Shown piece after piece: positions 53,185-62,130 of a DNA stretch of 64,000 bases. The notes beneath the pieces are model-generated. The model searched no databases. It had not been told where the DNA came from and saw nothing but the letters and a program-made list of their open reading frames with translations. Location of the stretch: NCBI RefSeq assembly GCF_025950235.1, contig NZ_JAPDDT010000007.1, forward strand, positions 310,001-374,000, given 5' to 3'. Both the position numbers and the translations under genes were made by a program. The stretch comes from Luteolibacter arcticus (GTDB lineage: Bacteria; Verrucomicrobiota; Verrucomicrobiia; Verrucomicrobiales; Akkermansiaceae). Within the stretch, counting starts at the first letter, position 1. Each line of letters opens with the position of its first letter.

Positions 53185-54885
53185 ATGCCGGGCGAGCGCT
53201 ACTTTGCGGTTCGGGACCGCCTTTCGGAACTGTTGGGCTGGATCGGTGACCTCACCGGTGAAGTCGCGCTCGAAGCCGAGCCCGAGCACCCGCAACCGGT
53301 GCTGACCCAGCCGGTCCTGATCGCGGCCATTGGCGAGATCAATGCCGGCAAGTCGTCGCTGCTGAATGCCTTGGTCGGCGAGGAACTCTGCCCCGCCGGT
53401 TCGCTGCCACTGACCTCCGAGGTCCGCCTCTACCGTCACGGCGAGAGCTCCGACAACCAGGTGCAGCCGCTGCTCTACGAATGCCGCCGGCCGCTCGATT
53501 ACCTGAGGAACTTCGACCTGCTCGACACGCCGGGCACCAATGCGAAGTACGATGGTCATCGTGAAATCGCGGAGCCCTTTCTGGAGCATGCCGATCTGGT
53601 GCTGGTCGTTTTCACCGCGGAGAACCCGTGGACGGCCTCGACCTGGGACGCGGTTTCAAAGCTTTCGAGCGAGGCGCTTTCCCGCACCGCAGTCGTGGTG
53701 CAGCGGATCGACCTGAAGCAGAACCAGGACATCCCGATCATTCTCGGGCACATGCGCGAGCTGTCGCTCAAGCGCACGGGACTGGTGCTGCCGATCTTTC
53801 CGGTGGCCGCGCGGTTGGGGCTGGAAGTGAAGCAGTCGGCCACGCCTGATCCCAAGCAGTGGTCGGCCAGTCGGCTCTCCGACCTAGAGCACTTTATTTC
53901 CGAGCGCATCTGCGAGTCCTACGACCGCCGCCAGGTGCTTCATGATGCCTGGCATCATGCGGCACGGACCATCAGGCGGCTCGATCACAAGTTCGAAACG
54001 CAGCGCCGCGGGATGGACGATGACTCGTGGTTCCTGGCGGGCATCGAACGCGAGATGGAAGAGCAGCGCGATGCCGCACTGGAGGCCGCGCCCCATGCCC
54101 TCGCCGAGGTGATGGACCGCTATCGCTCGGAGGTGGATGCGGTGGTGCGTCTCTTGAAGCGGCGGCTCGGCTGGTGGCGATCGCTTTCGCGTTTGTTCAC
54201 GGGCGATGCCTCGGCGGCGGAGATCGAGGCTTCGCTTGCCGCCCGAATGCAGGAGACGGCTACCGGTTTCGGCAGGGACGACGCCGGTCGCCTGGTGGAC
54301 GCCTGTGCCGCGCATTGGGAAACGGTGCGCCCGCGAGTGGTCGAGCGCATGGGCTTCGAGCCGGGCCCCTGTGCGGTGGCAGGCGAAGTGCGGGAGAGTG
54401 TCATCGAGAAGTTCGTCGCGCGCTTGGATAAGGCTGTGCCGCGTGCTCTAACAGCGCTGCGGCTGCGTGGCGTGCTGGATCCGCAACTGCGCCGCCGGAA
54501 TTCGTTACTCAAGGGTTTCGTCGGCATTGGCCTGAGCCTTACGCTTGCCGCCGGTGTCTGCGGCACGCTTGGCCAGCAGCATCTCGCGTTGATCCTGTTA
54601 GCCGCTGCCCTCGGCGTGTTCGTGCTGGCGGTGGTGAGTTCCTGGATCAGCCGGTTGCGTGTAGCTGCTGGTTATCGCGAGCGTTTGCTCGCGGGGGCAG
54701 CAGCCTTTGCCGAGGGACTGAAGGTCGACCACGGCGAGGCGATCCGCTTTCTGTTCCGCGATCACTCGCTGAGTCTGATTGAGGTCCGCCGTCAGCTCGC
54801 TGCGGAGAAGGCGGCGCTGCAGCCGCGAATGGAGCGTGCGAACTCGCTCTACATCGCGCTGAAGTCGATCGAGCTGGATTTGTGA
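53185..54885 (+). CDS. Bacterial dynamin-like GTPase
   Basis: The 566-residue protein has a GTPase domain with G1 GEINAGKSSLLNALVG, G3 DTPGTNAKYDGH and a G4-like VVQRIDLKQN. A long helical stalk follows. Near residues 430-480 a pair of hydrophobic segments (GFVGIGLSLTLAAGVCGTLG and LALILLAAALGVFVLAVVSS) would anchor it to membranes. This layout fits bacterial dynamin-like proteins that remodel or protect membranes. It stands alone after the deacetylase gene; partner dynamin genes are not present. Confidence 0.82.
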   Translation: MPGERYFAVRDRLSELLGWIGDLTGEVALEAEPEHPQPVLTQPVLIAAIGEINAGKSSLLNALVGEELCPAGSLPLTSEVRLYRHGESSDNQVQPLLYECRRPLDYLRNFDLLDTPGTNAKYDGHREIAEPFLEHADLVLVVFTAENPWTASTWDAVSKLSSEALSRTAVVVQRIDLKQNQDIPIILGHMRELSLKRTGLVLPIFPVAARLGLEVKQSATPDPKQWSASRLSDLEHFISERICESYDRRQVLHDAWHHAARTIRRLDHKFETQRRGMDDDSWFLAGIEREMEEQRDAALEAAPHALAEVMDRYRSEVDAVVRLLKRRLGWWRSLSRLFTGDASAAEIEASLAARMQETATGFGRDDAGRLVDACAAHWETVRPRVVERMGFEPGPCAVAGEVRESVIEKFVARLDKAVPRALTALRLRGVLDPQLRRRNSLLKGFVGIGLSLTLAAGVCGTLGQQHLALILLAAALGVFVLAVVSSWISRLRVAAGYRERLLAGAAAFAEGLKVDHGEAIRFLFRDHSLSLIEVRRQLAAEKAALQPRMERANSLYIALKSIELDL

Positions 54886-54939
54886 GGGTGAAGGCTGATG
54901 CGGGCGGGGGATTTGTTCCGCCTGTGGGGCCCACTCGGG

Positions 54940-54963
54940 CGGAATGAATTCCGCGGTCCCAGT
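54940..54963 (+). repeat. CGGAATGAATTCCG palindromic repeat between the dynamin-like and LysR genes
   Basis: CGGAATGAATTCCGCGG followed by TCCCAGT. It differs at one base from the copies at 41610 and 62016 and ends exactly at the stop codon of the convergent LysR gene. Confidence 0.8.
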
Positions 54964-55880
54964 TAGGAGGCGCGCTTTTTCGCGACGACCGGGCGGTTTT
55001 CTTCTAACAGCCGCACGAAGTTACGTATTAAGAGCGAGGAGCCTTCGGTGCGCCAGACGGCCCACATCGTGAAGTCGAGGTTCGCGCGTGAGACCTCGAG
55101 GGGCACGGTGACGATGGCGTGGCTGTTCCGCAGGTCGAGGACCTCGGGGAGCATCGAGACGCCTTGGTCGGCGGCGATCATGTTCAACAAGGCGTCGAAG
55201 CCGGAGATCTGCCGCATCGGGCCCGGCGACACGCTCTCTTCATTGAAGATGCGGAGCATGTCGCGGCGGTGATTTGAGGCGGCTTCCGCGCCGACGCAGA
55301 GCATCGTTTCCTCCGCGAGTTCGTCCAAGGGGATGCGCTGCCGCTCCGCGAACGGGTGCAATTGCGAGACTGACACGCCGAAGTTCGAGCGGACCAGCGG
55401 CAGGCTGGAGAGGCCCGGCACTTGCTCGGCATCGCGACCGTAGGCGAAGCCGAGGTGGATCTCGCCAGTCCCCAGGGCCGCGAGCTGCTCGATCGGCGTC
55501 ATTTCCACGAAGGAGACGTCTACGGCAGGGAATTGGGCTCCGAAGGCCTTGAGCGCTCCGGGCAAGAATCCCGAGGCCATCTGGCCGACGCTGCCGATGC
55601 GGAGCTCGCCGCGGCGGCCGTCCTGTGCCTCGCGGGCGAGTTCGACGGCGCGCTCGACGTCCGAAAGGATCGCACGGGCCTCGGCGAGAAAGACCGATCC
55701 GGCGTCGGTGAGCGACACGCTGACGGTGTCGCGTTCCAGCAATTTCACGCCGGTTTCCTCCTCCAAGTCCTTGATCTGCTTGCTGAGGGCCGGGCGCGTG
55801 ACATTCAGGCGTTCTGCGGCGCGGCGGAAATTCAGGGCGTCCGCTACCGCCACAAAGTACCTGAGGTGCCTGAGCTCCAT
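54963..55880 (-). CDS. LysR-family transcription regulator of the RND operon
   Basis: The 305-residue protein has a typical N-terminal winged helix (RHLRYFVAVADALNFRRAAE, LNVTRPALSKQIKDLEEETG) and a two-lobe effector domain (RIGSVGQMASGFLP). LysR proteins usually regulate the divergent gene and respond to a small ligand. The start faces the efflux operon across a 123-nt gap containing a perfect palindrome. Control of the pump genes is therefore likely but inferred. Confidence 0.9.
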   Translation of the reverse strand: MELRHLRYFVAVADALNFRRAAERLNVTRPALSKQIKDLEEETGVKLLERDTVSVSLTDAGSVFLAEARAILSDVERAVELAREAQDGRRGELRIGSVGQMASGFLPGALKAFGAQFPAVDVSFVEMTPIEQLAALGTGEIHLGFAYGRDAEQVPGLSSLPLVRSNFGVSVSQLHPFAERQRIPLDELAEETMLCVGAEAASNHRRDMLRIFNEESVSPGPMRQISGFDALLNMIAADQGVSMLPEVLDLRNSHAIVTVPLEVSRANLDFTMWAVWRTEGSSLLIRNFVRLLEENRPVVAKKRAS

Positions 55881-55889
55881 CCCGCGGGA

Positions 55890-55910
55890 CTGGTAACCTC
55901 AGGTTACCAG
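55890..55910. promoter_or_regulatory. Palindromic operator between the LysR gene and the RND operon
   Basis: CTGGTAACCT-C-AGGTTACCAG has 10-bp perfect arms around one base. It lies 9 nt from the LysR start codon and 93 nt from the MFP start, a usual place for a LysR binding site. Confidence 0.7.
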
Positions 55911-56003
55911 CTTGGAAACTTCAAAGTCATTCCGCCCGGCCAAATCGCGTGTTTAGTAAGCGCACGTCTCAAACGGCCGTTTCACCAACCCTCCAAGCCT
56001 GCT

Positions 56004-57179
56004 ATGCGCCCTGTCCTTTTTCTCTCGCTGACTTCCCTCTTGTTTCTTCCGTCCTGTGGGAAAAAGCAGGCTGCAGCCGCGCCGCAGATGCCGCCGGCGG
56101 CTGTGACTTTCGTGCCCGCAGCGACCGAAACCGTGAGCATCACCCGCGAGCTTCCGGGCCGCATCGATGCGGTCCGGGTGGCGGAAGTGCGCGCCCGTGT
56201 TCCCGGCATTCTCCTGGAGAAGACCTTCAAGGAAGGCGGAGATGTGAAGTCGGGAGACATTCTTTTCAAGATCGATCCCTTGCCGCTGGAGGCCGCGAAG
56301 GAGAATGCCGCGGCTGCCCTCGCGCGTTCGGAAGCAAATCTCTACCAAGCCGAAAGCCAGCTCGCCCGCTTCAAGTCGCTGGTGAGTTCGAATGCCATCA
56401 GCAAGCAGCAGTTCGACGACGCCGAGTCTGCCGTGAAGGTGGCGGTGGCCGAAGGGAAGGCCGCTGCCGCCGCGCTCAAAACCGCAGAGCTGAATCTGGG
56501 CTACGCCACGGTAACCGCCCCGATCTCGGGCCGGGTCGGCCGCGCTCAAGTGACGGAAGGCGCACTGGTGGGTGAAAACGAGGCAACCTTGATGGCGGTG
56601 ATCCAACAACTGGATCCGATCTACTTTGACTTCACGCAATCGAGTGCCGACCTGCTCGCGCTGCAGCGGGCGATGAAGTCGGGCGAAGTTTCCCAAGTGG
56701 GGCCGGGGCAGACTGGGGCGAAGCTGTTGCTCGAAGACGGAACCGAGTATTCGCACCCGGGCAAGATTCTCTTCTCCGAAGCGGTGGTGGACCCGACCAC
56801 GGGCATGGTCACGCTCCGTGCCGAGTTCCCGAACACCGACAAGATCCTGCTTCCGGGCATGTTTGCCCGCGTGCGCGTGGTGCAAGCCGTGAAGGAGAAC
56901 GTCGTGACTGTACCGCAGCGCACCGTGACCCGTGTGCAGGGCGGCGGTGGCAGCGTGATGGTGATCGATGAATCGAACCACGCGCAGATCCGGATGATCG
57001 AGACGGACAATGCAGTGGGCGACAAGTGGGTCGTCACCTCCGGTCTCAAGGCCGGTGAGAAGGTCATTGTGGAAGGTCTGCTCAAGGCCCGCCCCGGTGC
57101 GCCGGTCGAGCCCGAGCCCTTCCAACCGGTCAAGGCGGCGTCCAGCCAGCCGGAAGCCCAGGTCAGCGAGAAGAGCTGA
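56004..57179 (+). CDS. RND efflux periplasmic adaptor (membrane fusion protein), lipoprotein
   Basis: The 391-residue protein links the inner-membrane pump to the outer-membrane channel. It begins with a lipoprotein signal (FLSLTSLLFLPSCGKK). The order of lipoyl half-motif (RVPGILLEKTFKEGGDVKSG), coiled coil (about residues 95-160), second lipoyl half (YATVTAPISGRVGRAQVTEG) and beta-barrel is that of AcrA/MexA. ATG 56004 is chosen for the signal peptide. It is the first gene of an adaptor-pump-channel operon divergent from the LysR gene. Confidence 0.93.
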   Translation: MRPVLFLSLTSLLFLPSCGKKQAAAAPQMPPAAVTFVPAATETVSITRELPGRIDAVRVAEVRARVPGILLEKTFKEGGDVKSGDILFKIDPLPLEAAKENAAAALARSEANLYQAESQLARFKSLVSSNAISKQQFDDAESAVKVAVAEGKAAAAALKTAELNLGYATVTAPISGRVGRAQVTEGALVGENEATLMAVIQQLDPIYFDFTQSSADLLALQRAMKSGEVSQVGPGQTGAKLLLEDGTEYSHPGKILFSEAVVDPTTGMVTLRAEFPNTDKILLPGMFARVRVVQAVKENVVTVPQRTVTRVQGGGGSVMVIDESNHAQIRMIETDNAVGDKWVVTSGLKAGEKVIVEGLLKARPGAPVEPEPFQPVKAASSQPEAQVSEKS

Positions 57180-57256
57180 TCCAGCCCAGTGCCTGAGCAC
57201 GGCTCCGATCACGGTATCTCCCCGTCCATTCATCCAGTTTCCAGACGCATCCCGCA

Positions 57257-60200
57257 ATGGCTCAATTCTTCATCGACCGCCCCGTATTTGCCTGGGTGGT
57301 GTCCATCCTGATCTCCCTGCTGGGGATCATCTCGATCACGCAGCTCCCGGTGGCGCAGTATCCGGCGGTTGCACCGCCGTCGATTTCCATCACGGCGAAC
57401 TACGCCGGCGCCTCTGCGGAGACCCTGACCGACACCGTGACCTCGGTGATCGAGCAGAACCTCAACGGGATCGACAACCTGCTCTACATGACGTCCGCGA
57501 GCGATGCAAACGGCTCCGCGACGATCACTCTCTATTTCAAGCCCGGCACCGATCCCGATGTGGCGCAGGTGCAGGTGCAGAACAAGGTGCAGCTCGCCAC
57601 GCCGAGCCTGCCCTCCACCGTGCAGCAGCAGGGTGTGGTGGTGGCGAAGGCGACGCGGAACTTCGCGATGTTCATCGCGCTGACCACGGACGATGGCAGC
57701 ATGGATGCCATCGCGCTGGGCAACTACATGGCAGCCACGGTGCTCGACCCGCTGCGCCGCGTGCAGGGGGTGGGGGAGGTGGTGCAGTTCGGCACGCAAT
57801 ACGCGATGCGCGTGTGGCTCGATCCCGACAAGCTCCTGAGCTATAGCCTGACTCCCGGCGACGTGAATGCCGCGATCCAGGCGCAGAATACCCAGGTACC
57901 GGTCGGCCAGATCGGCCAGCTTCCCGCGGCACCGGGGCAGCAGCTCAATATCATCCTGCAAGGCCGCGCGACGCTGCGCGAGGCGGATGAGTTCAGGAAC
58001 ATCATTCTGCGCGTGAATACCGACGGCTCGCGCGTGTATCTGCGCGATGTGGCCCGTGTCGAACTGGGTGGCCAAGACTACTCGATCAAGGCGCGTATCG
58101 ATGGCCGGCCGACCGCCGCGGCCGCCGTGAAGCTCTCTCCCACCGCGAACGCGCTGGACACCGCCGATGGCGTGAAGAAGGAGATCGAGCGGCTCGAGCA
58201 ATTCTTCCCGCCGGGTGTGAAGGTGATCTATCCGCTGGATACCTCCACCTTCGTGAAGATCTCCGTGGAGGAAGTGATCAAGACCCTGGTGGAGGCGATC
58301 ATCCTGGTGTTCCTCGTGATGTATCTGTTCCTGCAGAACTTCCGGGCCACCTTGATTCCCACGCTGGTGGTCCCGGTTGCCTTGTTAGGCACCTGCGGTT
58401 TGATGGCGGCCTTCGGCTTCTCGATCAACGTGCTGACGATGTTCGGCATGGTGCTGGCCATCGGTATCCTCGTGGACGACGCCATCGTGGTGGTGGAAAA
58501 CGTGGAGCGTATCATGAGCGAGGAGGGCCTGCCGGCGAAGGAGGCCACTCGCAAGGCGATGGGCCAGATCACAGGAGCGCTGATCGGCATCACCGTGGTG
58601 CTAACGGCGGTATTCATCCCGATGGCCTTCTTCGGCGGCTCGGTGGGCACGATCTACCGGCAGTTCACCATGGCGATGGTGTCGTGCATGGTCTTCTCGG
58701 TGTTCCTGGCGATGTCGCTGACACCGGCGCTCTGCGGAACCCTGCTCAAGCAGGTGGATGCCGGTCACCATGTGGCCAAGCGCGGATTCTTCGGGTGGTT
58801 CAACCGCACCTTCGACGCGACCACGGACAAGTATCAAGGCGTGGTGAAGGGGATACTCCGGCATAGCTGGGCCGGCATGCTGGCCCTGGTGGTGGTCTGC
58901 TTCGGCGTGGTCCATCTCTATCAGAAGATGCCCGCCTCTTTCCTGCCGGAAGAGGATCAAGGTTACTTCCTGACCCTGGTGACCCTGCCTGACGGCGCCA
59001 CCGATGAGCGCACCGGCGAGGCTCTTGAGAAGATGGAGGAGTACTTCGCCAAGCAGGAAGAGATCGAGCACTACTTCACCGTTGCCGGTTTCAGCTTCAC
59101 GGGTAAGGCACAGAACTCCGGCCTCGCCTTCATCCGGCTGAAGCCGTGGGAGGACCGCGAGGGCGCGGAGCACCGCGTGCAAGAGATCATCAAGCGCGCC
59201 ATCGGAGGCCTCGGCGGCATCAAGGACGCCTTTGTCTTCCCGATCAATCCGCCGGCCATTGCGGAACTCGGCACCTCGTCGGGCTTTGACTTCTGGTTGC
59301 AGGACAATGGTGGCGTGGGCCACGAGAAGCTGATGGCGGCCCGTGACCAGTTGCTGGGACTGGCCGGTGCGAATGCAGCCGATCCGAATGGCGTGCTCAC
59401 CGGCGTGCGTCCGGAAGGCCTCAATGACGCGGCCCAGATCAAGATCGAGCTCGATCAGGACAAGGCCAGCGCGCTCGGCGTTTCCCTGGCGGACATCAAT
59501 ACCACGATGCAGACCGCCTTCGGCTCGGCCTACGTGAACAACTTCGTGAACGGTGCCCGCGTGCAGCGCGTGATCGTGCAGCTCGATGCACCCTTCCGCA
59601 TGAGTCCGGAAGACCTCGGAAAGATCTGGCTGCGGAACAAGGAGGGTAAGATGGTGCCTCTCTCCTCCGTCACCAGGACCGAGTGGGCCTACGGCTCGCC
59701 GCAGCTCCAGCGCTACAACGGCGTGCCGGCGGTGAACATCAAGGGGGCAGCCAAGCCGGGCCGGAGCTCGGGTGAGGCGATGGCGGAGATGGAAAACCTG
59801 GCCAAGCAACTGCCGGAAGGCCTCGGCTTCGAATGGTCCGGCCAGTCGCTGGAGGAAAAAATCTCGGGCAACCAGGCACCCATGCTCTACGGCGTGTCGG
59901 TCCTGATCGTGTTCCTGTGCCTCGCCGCCCTCTACGAGAGCTGGTCGATCCCGGCAGCGGTGATCATGGTGGTGCCGCTCGGGATCATCGGCGCGCTGGC
60001 CGCCGTGTCCTTCCGCGATCTGCCAAACGACGTGTATTTCAAGGTCGGCCTGCTCACGACCGTGGGTCTCTCGACCAAGAACGCGATCCTGATCATTGAA
60101 TTCGCCATCGATCTCGAAAAGGCGGGCAGGGGAATGATGGAATCCGTCCTGGAGGCGGTGAAACTCCGCCTGCGCCCGATTCTCATGACCTCGATGGCCT

Positions 60201-60433
60201 TCATCCTCGGCGTGGTCCCGCTGGTGATCAGCAGCGGTGCCGGTTCCGCCAGTCAGAATGCGATTGGCACCGGCGTGGCGGGCGGCATGATCTCCGGCAC
60301 CGTCCTTGCGATCTTCCTCGTTCCGGTCTTTTATGTGGTCGTCCGCCGTCTAACAAAAAGTAAGGTAACCGCGACAAATCCGGAATCCAATCCGCCCGCC
60401 GAATCTCAACCCGGGGAACTCTCCCATGCGTAA
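57257..60433 (+). CDS. RND multidrug efflux pump of the HAE1 (AcrB/MexB) family
   Basis: The 1058-residue inner-membrane pump begins MAQFFIDRPVFAWVVSIL, the classic HAE1 start. Twelve transmembrane helices and two large periplasmic loops are evident. The proton-relay Asp pair lies in GILVDDAIVVVENVERIM. The conserved VGLSTKNAILIIEFA appears near the C-terminus. Length and motifs are complete. The drug range cannot be read from sequence. The next gene starts 8 nt before its stop. Confidence 0.95.
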   Translation: MAQFFIDRPVFAWVVSILISLLGIISITQLPVAQYPAVAPPSISITANYAGASAETLTDTVTSVIEQNLNGIDNLLYMTSASDANGSATITLYFKPGTDPDVAQVQVQNKVQLATPSLPSTVQQQGVVVAKATRNFAMFIALTTDDGSMDAIALGNYMAATVLDPLRRVQGVGEVVQFGTQYAMRVWLDPDKLLSYSLTPGDVNAAIQAQNTQVPVGQIGQLPAAPGQQLNIILQGRATLREADEFRNIILRVNTDGSRVYLRDVARVELGGQDYSIKARIDGRPTAAAAVKLSPTANALDTADGVKKEIERLEQFFPPGVKVIYPLDTSTFVKISVEEVIKTLVEAIILVFLVMYLFLQNFRATLIPTLVVPVALLGTCGLMAAFGFSINVLTMFGMVLAIGILVDDAIVVVENVERIMSEEGLPAKEATRKAMGQITGALIGITVVLTAVFIPMAFFGGSVGTIYRQFTMAMVSCMVFSVFLAMSLTPALCGTLLKQVDAGHHVAKRGFFGWFNRTFDATTDKYQGVVKGILRHSWAGMLALVVVCFGVVHLYQKMPASFLPEEDQGYFLTLVTLPDGATDERTGEALEKMEEYFAKQEEIEHYFTVAGFSFTGKAQNSGLAFIRLKPWEDREGAEHRVQEIIKRAIGGLGGIKDAFVFPINPPAIAELGTSSGFDFWLQDNGGVGHEKLMAARDQLLGLAGANAADPNGVLTGVRPEGLNDAAQIKIELDQDKASALGVSLADINTTMQTAFGSAYVNNFVNGARVQRVIVQLDAPFRMSPEDLGKIWLRNKEGKMVPLSSVTRTEWAYGSPQLQRYNGVPAVNIKGAAKPGRSSGEAMAEMENLAKQLPEGLGFEWSGQSLEEKISGNQAPMLYGVSVLIVFLCLAALYESWSIPAAVIMVVPLGIIGALAAVSFRDLPNDVYFKVGLLTTVGLSTKNAILIIEFAIDLEKAGRGMMESVLEAVKLRLRPILMTSMAFILGVVPLVISSGAGSASQNAIGTGVAGGMISGTVLAIFLVPVFYVVVRRLTKSKVTATNPESNPPAESQPGELSHA

Positions 60434-61799
60434 GCCGCTATTTATCGTCCTGCCCGCGCTCATTGCTTCCTGCTCGATGGAGCCGGCGCTGGAAACCATC
60501 AACTCGCCCGTCTCGGAGAACTTCCCCGGCAACGAAGGCGGAGGCGTGTCCGCGGATATCGCGTGGCAGAAGTTCTTCACGGATCCGCGGCTCAAGCGCC
60601 TCGTTTCGATCGGCTTGGAGAACAACCGTGACCTGCGGTTGGCCATCCTGAATGTCGATCAGGCCCGCGCCCAGTACGGCATCTCTCGTAGCCAGCTCTT
60701 TCCGACGGTGGGTGTCTCCGCTTCCGGCTCACGGAATCGGACGCCGAGTGCCAACTCCCCGAGTGGCACGGCGATCGATACCAAGGCATACGATGTCTCG
60801 GTCGGTGTCACGGCATACGAACTCGACCTGTTCGGTCGCGTTCGCAGCCTTAACAACGCCGCTCTCCAGGAATACTTCGCCAGCGATGCGGCCCGAGTGG
60901 GGGCCCAGATCGCCCTGGTGTCGGAGATCGCCAACGCCTACTTCACCGAGCGTTCCGCCGTGGAGCAAATGGAGCTTTCCAAGCGCACGCTGGATGCAGT
61001 CAGCGAGACCTACAATCTGACCAAGATGCGTTTCGACGCGGGCGATGTCTCCGAACTAGACCTGCGCTCGGTGGACGTCCAGGTGCAGACCGCCAAGGCC
61101 AACCTCGCCGCCTTCCAACAGCGCCGCTCCGAGGCGATCAATGCGATCGCCTTCCTCATCGGCACCGGCATTCCGACGAATCTGCCGGGCGGTCGTGGCC
61201 TGGAAGGCGGGCTGGTCTCCGAAGTCCGCGCCGGGGTTTCGTCGCAGCTCCTGATCCGCCGGCCGGACATCCGGCAGGCAGAGCACCAGCTCCGCGCAGC
61301 CAATGCAAACATCGGTGCCGCGCGTGCCGCTTTCTTCCCGCGTGTCACCCTCACCGGCAGCCGCGGCACGGCCAGCGAAAGCCTGGGCGACCTGTTCCAG
61401 GGCGGTAGCTCCGCCTGGACCTTCGCGCCACAGATCAGCGTGCCGATCTTCGACGGCGGGTTCAACAAGTCCAACCTCGAGGTAGCTGAGGTTCGCAAGC
61501 AAATCGAGGTGGCCCGTTACGAGAGGACCATCCAGAATGCCTTCCGCGAGGTTGCCGACGGCCTCGCCGGCCGCACCGGTCTCAACGGCCAGATCGAGGC
61601 CTTCGAGGGCCTCGTCAGCGCCCAACAGAAACGCTTCGATCTTGCGGATGCCCGCTACAAGCAAGGCGTGGACAGTTACTTCGAAGTATTGGATGCCCAG
61701 CAAGATTTGTTCGATGCCCAACGTTCTTTGATTCAACTCCGCCTCGCCCGCGTGGTGAACGCCGTGGGCCTCTACAAGGCCCTGGGAGGCGGCTGGTAA
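60426..61799 (+). CDS. Outer-membrane efflux channel (OprM/NodT type), lipoprotein
   Basis: The 457-residue TolC-superfamily protein has a lipoprotein signal (FIVLPALIASCSMEP). Both repeated halves of the family follow (IALVSEIANAYFTERSAVEQ; the RRPDIRQAEHQLRAANANIG block typical of the NodT subfamily). The C-terminal region includes YKQGVDSYFEVLDAQQDLFD. It completes the tripartite pump. The start ATG at 60426 overlaps the pump gene by 8 nt. Confidence 0.94.
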   Translation: MRKPLFIVLPALIASCSMEPALETINSPVSENFPGNEGGGVSADIAWQKFFTDPRLKRLVSIGLENNRDLRLAILNVDQARAQYGISRSQLFPTVGVSASGSRNRTPSANSPSGTAIDTKAYDVSVGVTAYELDLFGRVRSLNNAALQEYFASDAARVGAQIALVSEIANAYFTERSAVEQMELSKRTLDAVSETYNLTKMRFDAGDVSELDLRSVDVQVQTAKANLAAFQQRRSEAINAIAFLIGTGIPTNLPGGRGLEGGLVSEVRAGVSSQLLIRRPDIRQAEHQLRAANANIGAARAAFFPRVTLTGSRGTASESLGDLFQGGSSAWTFAPQISVPIFDGGFNKSNLEVAEVRKQIEVARYERTIQNAFREVADGLAGRTGLNGQIEAFEGLVSAQQKRFDLADARYKQGVDSYFEVLDAQQDLFDAQRSLIQLRLARVVNAVGLYKALGGGW

Positions 61800-61817
61800 A
61801 CCCATCTAACTGAACCC

Positions 61818-61936
61818 GAGGCGGTCGCGACGATCCGCAGTCGGTGGTTCCGTGTAGTGCGTCGGCTCTTTCTGGGAGGGTTGAGCCGCTGCCTCCGGAG
61901 CCCTGACTGCGGATCCTCCCGGTCGCCTCTTTTTTG
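61818..61936 (+). terminator. Long imperfect inverted repeat ending in a T-run
   Basis: Arms of about 25 nt (starting GAGGCG and containing GATCCGCAGTC; 61818-61842 and 61905-61929) pair with roughly five mismatches. They enclose about 62 nt that contain a smaller GGCTC/GAGCC stem. The right arm runs straight into TTTTTTTG. It lies 18 nt after the channel gene stop, so it may be the operon terminator with an elaborate loop, or a structured RNA. Confidence 0.55.
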
Positions 61937-61961
61937 TAGGGCGTTTTCGGCCGTTGGGCGC

Positions 61962-61985
61962 ACTGGGAGCGCGAATTTATTCCGC
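61962..61985 (-). repeat. Inverted, diverged copy of the CGGAATGAATTCCG repeat
   Basis: ACTGGGAGCGC then GAATTTATTCCG is the reverse complement of the repeat consensus with one base deleted and one changed. It faces the copy at 62016, forming an inverted pair. Confidence 0.65.
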
Positions 61986-62015
61986 TTGGAGGGTAGGTTC
62001 GCCGGACCTGTCGGG

Positions 62016-62039
62016 CGGAATGAATTCCGCGCTCCCAGT
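62016..62039 (+). repeat. CGGAATGAATTCCG palindromic repeat after the efflux operon
   Basis: Identical over 24 nt to the copy at 41610-41633 and one base different from 54940-54963. Confidence 0.8.
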
Positions 62040-62130
62040 GGGCTTAATGCCGCGGAGAGCGCTTTCTGCCCACGGTGACCGAGCCGGGCCGGAAGGAGGC
62101 AGTCCTTCCGCTACCTATCGGACTGCGGCT

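Larger units (their letters stand above)
61800..62130. other. Repeat-rich gap after the efflux operon
   Basis: This 331-nt region holds the long inverted repeat at 61818-61936 and two facing copies of the palindromic CGGAATGAATTCCG repeat (61962-61985 and 62016-62039). No gene was recognised. Confidence 0.65.
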
